A stretch of DNA of 64,000 bases, taken from contig JAEYOK010000010.1 of assembly GCA_023411795.1 (NCBI GenBank), positions 128,892 through 192,891 of the forward strand, written 5' to 3'. Position 1 is the stretch's first letter. The number at the start of each line of letters is the position of its first letter. The position numbers and the translations under genes were made by a program. This DNA is from Bacillota bacterium. Its GTDB lineage: Bacteria; Bacillota; Clostridia; DSM-8532. The notes under the pieces are model-generated. The model saw nothing but the letters and a program-made list of their open reading frames with translations, was not told where the DNA came from and did not search any database. Shown piece by piece: positions 18,776-25,361 of the stretch.

Positions 18776-21319
18776 TTATATACACTTTTTGTAGTTGTCC
18801 AAGAAGAAGTTAATAGCATTTCTTACTTCCACTCTCCCTTGCTCCGCCTTATCAAAGGGTATAAAGTCTGGGTGAGCAGCTTTATTTCTATAATCTCTCG
18901 AAATTTTTAATAATGTATTTAAAAAATTTATATCAAGAAGATTAGATTCAAAATAATAAATAACAAACTTTTTGAAGTCAATTAATAGAGGGCTTTTTAA
19001 GTTACACTCCTCTGCAATCATTTGCAAAATTCTGGTCATTGTTCCTAATTCAAAATTCCACCTATCTTCACTTTGACCTATACACCTAATAATTGTTTCA
19101 GCAAATTTATAAGAGCCATTTTTATCTCTCTTATTATTTTCACTAAAGTCATTAGCAAAGCTATCCCTAATTTTTATGGACCTCTTCTTCAAATCTCTTA
19201 AATATGCCTTGAATATTTTTACAAGGATCTCATTTTCTATAGCTCTGCAATACTGTAAAACAAATGGCGAAAAGTCAGTGTCTGGATATTGACTTAATTC
19301 CTTATACAGAAATTCAGCAGAAGGCAGATAATACTCACTATTTGCATCTAACTTCATAAAATTATCTTTTAACCATAGTTCTACTATCCTTTTGTATTTT
19401 GAAATATCATCTTCTTTAATTTTATCTAATTTTTCATCAATACTTTGCTCTATCATAATAATCTTTTCTTCTAAATCAAGAGAAGATTTTTTCCAATCTA
19501 TTACCTCATCATTAAGCTTTTTAAGGATCTCCCTTAACTCATACACTACTTCTTTGACTTCTTTAACAACTTCATTTGTTTCACTTACAATGCGGAGAAT
19601 TTCAGACATAAATTTTAAGCCTAATGTCTGAACATTCAGAGTCTTGATACTGATACCATGCTCATTCATTTGTTGTGTTATAAGCTTAACAAAATCTTTC
19701 CCTATTCCATACAGTTCATTATCATCGGGTTCAGGTATATCAGGCAACTCAATAAGTTCGTCATTTCCAAGTTCAAATAATCCTTCCTCACTATAAAGAA
19801 ACACCTTTTTCGCATCAATACTTTTCCTTATTTTTGAAAGTCGGAAAACAACCTCATTGTTTATTATCAATTTATTTTTCACTTCGACAAACCCATAAAA
19901 GCTGTTATTGTGAAACAGAGCAAAGTCAATTTCATATTCGCCTGTCTTATATTCTTTGGCCACTTTCCAGCCAGCATCGCTAAATTTCTTTTCTATAACT
20001 TTTGTGAAATCTATCTGCTTCTGCTGTAAATGTTGTTCAGATATTTCCTCCATATTGAGCAAAGGAATCCTAAAATCACTTAAATCAGCAATTGAAAGAA
20101 CTAAACTGGCAGCTCCACTCATATTACGTTCAGCTTGGATACTTAATAATTCTTTACAGGTATCGCTTTCAAAAAATACTTTCAAATAGCTATTATGTTC
20201 CGCTCGCACTATAGTTACATTGAAATTAGCTATTGCTGGAGGATCCGTATCTTTGTAAATATACATACCAAACTCCCCCACAGTATTTATAAGCAAATCA
20301 CCTTCCCTCAATATAGCATTATTGAATTTACTGTCTGCATTTTGTGGCCTATCAACATACCACTTTTCGTCGTAATCATCCAGCTTTTTCTTCTTTATAC
20401 AAGCTGGACTAACTATCATAAAATCACCATTTTTAAGGCGTTTATCTGAAGGTATACTTACACCCCTCACAATATTGGCAATATCCTTTAAAGCTTTAGT
20501 ACCTTTCTCATTCAATCTTTCTTCCAAAAGTTTATATTTAGGATCGTGGTAACTCCTTGTCCATCTTTTACTTAAACATTCTTTTGCTACCCATAACTCC
20601 CCTTTTTGAGATTCATAGCAATTAATAATGTCATCAATGTCATCTCTAAATTTCGCTAAAAAAACAGATTTTCTTTGTTCTGTATTTTTTATTACAATTA
20701 TTGAAGTTCTTATAGAAAACCCAACGATATTGCTTTCTGGTAGCTGAATTATCATTTCTAAAGAAAAATCTTTCAGAATCCTTTCTCTGATACTTGTAAA
20801 CGAATATAAAGTTAAAATTGTATCGGGTATAACAATTATCATCACTCCGTCTTTATCCAATAAATCCAAACATTTATTCATATACTCTTTTTCTATTATT
20901 TTTGTCACACTGTTACTTTTATTTTCTCGCCCAAAAGGAATATCGGAAACGATCATATCAAATTTCTCTTCAATTTTAGCACTTAAGAAATCTTCACATA
21001 TTAGTTTAGTTTTTTTGTCACCTACTAATTGCATTGCTATCTGTATACAACGATTATCTCTATCATATCCGACCTTGATTATTTCATCACTTTGCAAATT
21101 TAATAGATTTCCGAGTCCACAAGCAGGATCCAACATTTTAGAAAATTTAAATAGATTAGATATCCTCGTAATTAATTCACAAATAATCAAAGGAGTATTG
21201 ACATATCCATTGCTATTTTGAAATAAGGTCTCTAATTGTTTTAATATAGCTTCATCATTTTCTTTATCAAAATATTTTACAATATCTTGTACCGCAGCTT
21301 TCATTCTTTGGTTATACAT
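18776..21319 (-). CDS. Methylase-like / TRD / PD-(D/E)XK / HEPN fusion protein
   Basis: 847 residues with at least four parts. Residues 1-250 are an N6-methylase fold: motif I LDPACGLGN (63-71) is good, but the catalytic motif is S-D-I-P-F (125-129) where NPPF is expected. Residues 255-425 are one HsdS-type target-recognition domain. Residues 440-545 hold a PD-(D/E)XK site, IDFALF (D465) and FVEVKNK (E479, K481). A coiled coil (about 565-640) follows. The last about 190 residues are helical and contain RNKAAH (R811, H816), the HEPN motif of metal-free RNases and related proteins. It may be a sensor-effector rather than a working methylase. The ATG has AGGGGGA in front. Confidence 0.85.
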   Translation of the reverse strand: MYNQRMKAAVQDIVKYFDKENDEAILKQLETLFQNSNGYVNTPLIICELITRISNLFKFSKMLDPACGLGNLLNLQSDEIIKVGYDRDNRCIQIAMQLVGDKKTKLICEDFLSAKIEEKFDMIVSDIPFGRENKSNSVTKIIEKEYMNKCLDLLDKDGVMIIVIPDTILTLYSFTSIRERILKDFSLEMIIQLPESNIVGFSIRTSIIVIKNTEQRKSVFLAKFRDDIDDIINCYESQKGELWVAKECLSKRWTRSYHDPKYKLLEERLNEKGTKALKDIANIVRGVSIPSDKRLKNGDFMIVSPACIKKKKLDDYDEKWYVDRPQNADSKFNNAILREGDLLINTVGEFGMYIYKDTDPPAIANFNVTIVRAEHNSYLKVFFESDTCKELLSIQAERNMSGAASLVLSIADLSDFRIPLLNMEEISEQHLQQKQIDFTKVIEKKFSDAGWKVAKEYKTGEYEIDFALFHNNSFYGFVEVKNKLIINNEVVFRLSKIRKSIDAKKVFLYSEEGLFELGNDELIELPDIPEPDDNELYGIGKDFVKLITQQMNEHGISIKTLNVQTLGLKFMSEILRIVSETNEVVKEVKEVVYELREILKKLNDEVIDWKKSSLDLEEKIIMIEQSIDEKLDKIKEDDISKYKRIVELWLKDNFMKLDANSEYYLPSAEFLYKELSQYPDTDFSPFVLQYCRAIENEILVKIFKAYLRDLKKRSIKIRDSFANDFSENNKRDKNGSYKFAETIIRCIGQSEDRWNFELGTMTRILQMIAEECNLKSPLLIDFKKFVIYYFESNLLDINFLNTLLKISRDYRNKAAHPDFIPFDKAEQGRVEVRNAINFFLDNYKKCI

Positions 21320-21328
21320 CTTATCCCC

Positions 21329-22624
21329 CTAATTTGCTTTATTAGATCCTACAAATAGAGAATACATCTCCTTAATTTGGCTTGATATTAATGCTTCAAT
21401 TTCTTCATTGAGTCTCGGAATTTTAATTAATGCAAACTCATCTTTTTGAACCAGTTTATACAATGTACCTTTTGCTATCATATCAATCTGTTTTATCACT
21501 ACTGGCTGCTTTAACACGAAAAGCAAATAGTATGGATCTATGCCTATAGGTATTAAATTATAAAACGCATCAGATGTAACCATACCACTGTGTTCATTAG
21601 TAATCACCGCTGATATATGTCCCTTTCCTCCAGTTGCACTCCCCGCTTTTGCTGTAATAACTTCACCCTCACTCACAACATTTCGCATTCTATTGCTCAA
21701 ATCTCCCAACTTACCTTCACGCCATCTTTTTATGATAGACATATCAGCATCTATGTCCGCAAGTAGGAAATACTTTACATACCGTTCATCGTCTATCACT
21801 GGTTTTGTTGTCTTTTTTATTTCTACTAATTCACCGAGTTTATTCCAACGTATATCTTTAAAATCCTGGTTTATCACTTTAATTAGCTTTGTACTATAAT
21901 AGGCATAATAGCTTGGATCCCATCTATCCGTATTAAGGACTCGTTCTTCTATTTTAAATACTTTTTCAGTAACGTCATCTATTTCGTTATACTCTATGAA
22001 CTTTTCAAATATATTTTTTGATTTATTATATAATTTGTCAGCCCTTTGAGATACTGAATTATTATTCAATATCCAATCCAGTAATTCTATATTTACAGGT
22101 ACCTCTAATCGCCCAACATCCTCAACAAAAATTTTATTAGCCCTCCCATGCTTAATAGAATTAAGCTGCACCTTTCCTAAATTGCTCTTTAGGAAAGAAA
22201 ATATTTTTTTACTGTCATTCCTGTTCGTGAATCTGATTTTAATTATGTCGGAAGTGATGGCACATTGTTCCATCTCATCGGTAACAAATACGATTTGCCC
22301 AGACCGTCCTGCTGCTGTAATCAAAAGATCCCCAGATAAAATTATATCTTTTTCCTTCAAGACACTGGGCTGAACCATTTTAAGTCTGGATACTACAACA
22401 GCTTCGTTTTTTATATCACCTGGTGCAATAATTCTTACTCCGTTCTTTTCAACGTAATAATCCTTTTTAATTCTGATACCACTGGTTATTTCTAACGCTA
22501 TCCTTCTTAATAGTTGTGTATTAACATCTCCTAAAGCATCTTTGGATTCTAACTTCTGATAAATGTAGTCAAAGGAAATTTTGTGGCCATCAAACATTTC
22601 GGGTGTCACAATAAAACATTTCAC
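21329..22624 (-). CDS. HsdS-like specificity protein, first gene of the defence operon
   Basis: I place the start at a GTG (22624), because TGGAGGTGGG lies just upstream. This gives 431 residues. An ATG-initiated reading from 22717 has no ribosome site and would run through the promoter. Two HsdS-like recognition domains are seen: about 45-205 (DIILSGDLLITAAGRSGQIV) and 250-420 (GELVEIKKTTKP; EGEVITAKAGSATGG). It is less typical than the other HsdS, with a long N-terminal lead. It precedes the fusion methylase by 9 bp and is presumably its specificity partner. Confidence 0.85.
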   Translation of the reverse strand: MKCFIVTPEMFDGHKISFDYIYQKLESKDALGDVNTQLLRRIALEITSGIRIKKDYYVEKNGVRIIAPGDIKNEAVVVSRLKMVQPSVLKEKDIILSGDLLITAAGRSGQIVFVTDEMEQCAITSDIIKIRFTNRNDSKKIFSFLKSNLGKVQLNSIKHGRANKIFVEDVGRLEVPVNIELLDWILNNNSVSQRADKLYNKSKNIFEKFIEYNEIDDVTEKVFKIEERVLNTDRWDPSYYAYYSTKLIKVINQDFKDIRWNKLGELVEIKKTTKPVIDDERYVKYFLLADIDADMSIIKRWREGKLGDLSNRMRNVVSEGEVITAKAGSATGGKGHISAVITNEHSGMVTSDAFYNLIPIGIDPYYLLFVLKQPVVIKQIDMIAKGTLYKLVQKDEFALIKIPRLNEEIEALISSQIKEMYSLFVGSNKAN

Positions 22625-22673
22625 GATCCCACCTCCATCACATAATTTCCCCTCCAACATTTTCTTTATATTA

Positions 22674-22702
22674 ATACTATTACAAACTTTTGGAAATTGC
22701 AA
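22674..22702 (-). promoter_or_regulatory. Sigma-A-like promoter of the 13-gene defence operon
   Basis: On the minus strand TTGCAA (22697-22702) and TAGTAT (22674-22679) are 17 bp apart. They lie about 50-78 bp before the GTG start at 22624. The GACATT repeat array abuts the -35 box on its upstream side. Confidence 0.6.
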
Positions 22703-22807
22703 GACATTTATGGACATTATGGGACATTCTATAGCTACATCTTTTACATTGAGTAAAATTGGACTTTAATGCTATTTCTCGCTACTATATAGACATTACC
22801 AGACATT
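22703..22807. promoter_or_regulatory. Five GACATT direct repeats in helical phase, candidate shared operator
   Basis: GACATT occurs at 22703, 22713 and 22723 and again at 22792 and 22802, with exactly 10-bp steps within each cluster. The first cluster touches the -35 box of the leftward defence promoter. The second covers the likely transcription start of the rightward gene at 22834. Helical phasing suggests a multimeric regulator on one face of DNA that acts on both promoters. The regulator is not identified. Confidence 0.55.
22759..22788 (+). promoter_or_regulatory. Candidate promoter of the small acidic-protein gene
   Basis: TTGGAC (22759-22764) and TACTAT (22783-22788) are separated by 18 bp. 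Transcription would start near 22795, inside the second GACATT cluster, 40 bp before the ATG. Confidence 0.45.
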
Positions 22808-22833
22808 GTTTTTGTTCAAAGGAGCATAATTCT

Positions 22834-23226
22834 ATGCCATATATGTATGATACCATAAGAGACTTACGGTCGTTGATCGTGTACCAAAAGACCAAAGAAC
22901 TTGTTAATAAAATATGTAAACTATCGGAAAGGTTTCCGCTTTTTTCATTATTACCAGAGGAAAGAGCAACGAATGAAATCATTCAAGGAAAATTGCGTAA
23001 GGCTGATTTGGATTACTTTGCAGAACACGTTAACCCTAAACTTTCCAAGCTATTAGCCGAAGAGTATGGTGAGGATTGGAAGGATTTTCTTGCAAATAAT
23101 TATGCAGAAACGGTTGTGTCGGACCTGAACGATATTGAAGAATTTAAGAACGAAGACTATATGGATGTAGAAGACTACATCGGAGATATCGTCATAGATA
23201 ATGGCTGGGAAGAAAGTCTATCCTAA
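22834..23226 (+). CDS. Small acidic protein with an S23/four-helix-bundle-like N-terminus
   Basis: 130 residues from the ATG at 22834, supported by AAAGGAG 9 nt upstream. A longer in-frame start at 22759 would place the promoter inside the gene. The first 40 residues (TIRDLRSLIVYQKTKELVNK) resemble the first helix of four-helix-bundle/S23 proteins, but the rest diverges. The last 55 residues contain 19 Asp/Glu and only 2 Lys. It is read away from the defence operon and shares the GACATT region with it. Possible roles are regulator, inhibitor or DNA-mimic partner, all inferred. Confidence 0.75.
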   Translation: MPYMYDTIRDLRSLIVYQKTKELVNKICKLSERFPLFSLLPEERATNEIIQGKLRKADLDYFAEHVNPKLSKLLAEEYGEDWKDFLANNYAETVVSDLNDIEEFKNEDYMDVEDYIGDIVIDNGWEESLS

Positions 23227-23230
23227 TTTG

Positions 23231-23258
23231 AAAGCCTCAACCGCTGGGTTGGGGCTTT
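23231..23258 (+). terminator. Rho-independent terminator after the small acidic-protein gene
   Basis: The stem AAAGCCTCAACC / GGTTGGGGCTTT has a 4-nt loop and is followed by T. It lies 5 bp after the stop and isolates this gene from the CBASS operon. Confidence 0.9.
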
Positions 23259-23348
23259 TTCATTTTCAAATCCTTTATCATTGCTGACTCTTTCTTGCTA
23301 TATATAGTTCCACTGCATTCTCCTTATACAACATATTGTATTCGACAC

Positions 23349-23377
23349 TTGACAATATAATTCCTATATTATACAAT
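23349..23377 (+). promoter_or_regulatory. Consensus sigma-A promoter of the CBASS operon
   Basis: TTGACA (23349-23354), a 17-bp spacer and TACAAT (23372-23377). The predicted start is at about 23384, at the first base of the CIRCE element. A promoter this strong fits an operon that is normally held off by a repressor. Confidence 0.85.
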
Positions 23378-23384
23378 TTACATG

Positions 23385-23411
23385 TTAGCACTCAATTGCA
23401 AAGAGTGCTAA
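23385..23411 (+). promoter_or_regulatory. CIRCE element (HrcA operator) in front of the CBASS operon
   Basis: TTAGCACTC (23385-23393), 9 nt, GAGTGCTAA (23403-23411): an exact match to the consensus CIRCE operator. One further G/C pair outside extends the arms to 10 bp. CIRCE is bound by the heat-shock repressor HrcA and normally precedes groESL or hrcA-dnaK. No chaperone gene is nearby. Here it sits at the transcription start of the CD-NTase gene, 31 bp before its ATG. Confidence 0.93.
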
Positions 23412-23441
23412 CAAAACAAAATATATAACAGGGGGTGCAAA

Positions 23442-24692
23442 ATGGCCATCGTTAACAAGGGAGCATTGCTCGAAGAAATTACAAAACAGCTGGATATATC
23501 GCCCAGCATGTTCAAACTCGCAGTGGAACGGTACGAAACCATCTCAAAATACCTTCAAGGGAAGGGAATTGATGCAGACTTCTACCCACAAGGATCATTC
23601 CGACTGGGCACTGTGACCCGTCCTATAAAGAACGGCAAGGACAGCGAATACGACATCGACTTGGTATGTCACATGACCAGAGACAAAAATGAAACTACAC
23701 CATTTGATGTAAAGAACACCGTAGGGGATGCTCTTAAGCAGGATGCCCGTTATAGGGATCTATTAGATGATGAAGGCCGTCGTTGTTGGACTCTCCTGTA
23801 TGCCGATATCCAAGATATCGGGTTTCATCTTGATATCCTGCCTTCTGTCAGTGAAGATCAAGACCAAATTCAGCTTCTATCAACAACTTATGGGATAAGG
23901 CCAGCATTTGCCCAATTTGCAATTGCGATAACAAACAAAACTAAATCTGCGTATTCCTGGGCTTCAAGCAATCCCCGTGGATATGCAGATTGGTTTGATG
24001 AAATAAACAAACCTCTGCTCAACATGATTGAAAAAGACGCTCGGAAACTCCTTTTCGAGGCAAATAGGACAATCTACGCATCGATTGATGATGTCCCGTC
24101 GCAACTGATCAGAACTTCTCTACAAAGGGTTATTCAAATACTTAAACGACATAGGGATGTGCGGTTTATGGGTCACGATTTAGAAGATGATAAGCCTATC
24201 TCCATGATTATCACAACTCTGACCTCACAAATTGTAAAAAATGAGCAGTGTATGGTTATCGATACCTTCTCTCTCCTAAACTTCGTTGTGAACAAATTAG
24301 CTGAATATGCCGACCTTATCTCTAACGGCAATTCCAAGATGGCTTCTCTTCCCAATGCAGTTATTAAAAGAAATTTTGCTGCAAATCGCTGGACAATCCT
24401 AAATCCAGTAAATCCGACTGAAAACTTTGCTGATCGCTGGCACGAAAACGGTAACCGAAAAGCGAAGGCTTTTTTCGATTGGATCAAATGGGTACAAGCT
24501 GATCTTATTGAAGCTATGAATAAGCCTGATTTCAAGGAAGAATCTTTCAAACTTACATTCGGTGATTCTGTCGTTGAAAAAGCTGTTGCAGGATATAAGT
24601 CACGTTTCCCGCAGCAGAATGCTCCATCAACGGTGAAGCCAATCATTCCTGCTATCACTATTACATCACCAGGAAAGCCTTGGGGTGAGTAA
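23442..24692 (+). CDS. CBASS CD-NTase (cyclic oligonucleotide synthase)
   Basis: 416 residues. The nucleotidyltransferase site is complete: GSFRLGT (G51, S52), YDIDLV (D71, D73) and FHLDILP (D131). A long helical C-terminal half follows, as in SMODS-type enzymes. It should make a cyclic di- or trinucleotide when phage is sensed, and this would switch on the SAVED effector two genes later. The C-terminus ends in KPWGE after a Pro-rich flexible tail, suited to conjugation by the E2-like protein. The ATG has AGGGGGT upstream. It overlaps the next gene by 8 bp. The clade (D or G) cannot be settled by eye. Confidence 0.95.
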   Translation: MAIVNKGALLEEITKQLDISPSMFKLAVERYETISKYLQGKGIDADFYPQGSFRLGTVTRPIKNGKDSEYDIDLVCHMTRDKNETTPFDVKNTVGDALKQDARYRDLLDDEGRRCWTLLYADIQDIGFHLDILPSVSEDQDQIQLLSTTYGIRPAFAQFAIAITNKTKSAYSWASSNPRGYADWFDEINKPLLNMIEKDARKLLFEANRTIYASIDDVPSQLIRTSLQRVIQILKRHRDVRFMGHDLEDDKPISMIITTLTSQIVKNEQCMVIDTFSLLNFVVNKLAEYADLISNGNSKMASLPNAVIKRNFAANRWTILNPVNPTENFADRWHENGNRKAKAFFDWIKWVQADLIEAMNKPDFKEESFKLTFGDSVVEKAVAGYKSRFPQQNAPSTVKPIIPAITITSPGKPWGE

Positions 24693-25359
24693 TTTGGAGA
24701 TACGTGAGAAAATATGTAGCCAGTTCAGTGAATTAGTTGCTCGTTATCCTACCCTGATGCTCCGTTGGGAAGACCAGATCGGCATCATTGAAGGAGATTT
24801 ACATTTCAAGGCCACCTTCAATGATGTTGAGATTGAAGATGTATATTCAATAAAAATAAAAATTCCAGCCAACTATCCCCATAGTATTCCTCAAACCTGG
24901 GAAACTGGTAGCCGCATTCCTGATGATTTCCATAAATATTCTGGCGGTAGCCTTTGTTTAGAAGCTCCGATCAAGCAGTATATTGAGTTCTCTGCTCATC
25001 CAACACTTCTATTTTATGTGGAAAAATTTGTTGTCGAATATTTATACGGATACTCGCATCTACTCAAATTCGGTTCTATTCCATACGGCGAGCGTGCCCA
25101 TGGTCCCGAAGGCATATTGAGCTTTTATAAAGAGCTCTTTGGTGTAGATGATTTTGATACGGTTATGAGTCTTCTCTATATCATATCTGCCAACAATTAC
25201 CGTGGGCATCATTTATGTCCCTGTGGGCGTGGACAAAAAGCTCGTTATTGTCATGGAAACCTGATACTCCAGCTTTTATCACTCGATTTGAAAGAGCAAT
25301 TCCAGAGAGACTTTATCCAATTGTATGAGTCAAAGTCAGATTTACAAAGGAGGACATGA
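24685..25359 (+). CDS. E2-like ubiquitin-conjugating-fold protein of type II-short CBASS, with SEC-C-type zinc motif
   Basis: 224 residues from a GTG that overlaps the CD-NTase stop. The E2 fold shows as NYPHSIPQTWE and the catalytic cysteine in GGSLCLE (C91). No E1/ThiF domain and no JAB peptidase gene are present, so this is the short form, where an E2 alone is thought to modify the CD-NTase C-terminus and prime it. Near residue 178 CPCGRGQKARYCHG is a zinc-knuckle-like SEC-C motif. The gene ends AGGAGGACATGA, and this region also holds the ribosome site of the next gene. Confidence 0.88.
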   Translation: MSNLEIREKICSQFSELVARYPTLMLRWEDQIGIIEGDLHFKATFNDVEIEDVYSIKIKIPANYPHSIPQTWETGSRIPDDFHKYSGGSLCLEAPIKQYIEFSAHPTLLFYVEKFVVEYLYGYSHLLKFGSIPYGERAHGPEGILSFYKELFGVDDFDTVMSLLYIISANNYRGHHLCPCGRGQKARYCHGNLILQLLSLDLKEQFQRDFIQLYESKSDLQRRT

Positions 25360-25361
25360 TA

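Noticed and set aside
3088..22624. BREX, Pgl, DISARM or classic type I restriction as the name of the operon
   Set aside because: A kinase, methylases, a large ATPase and S subunits are present, but PglZ, BrxL, DrmA/DrmB and HsdR are not seen in any frame, so none of these names fits.
24173..24658. Minus-strand frame of 161 codons inside the CD-NTase gene
   Set aside because: Shadow of a gene with intact catalytic motifs; no upstream signal.
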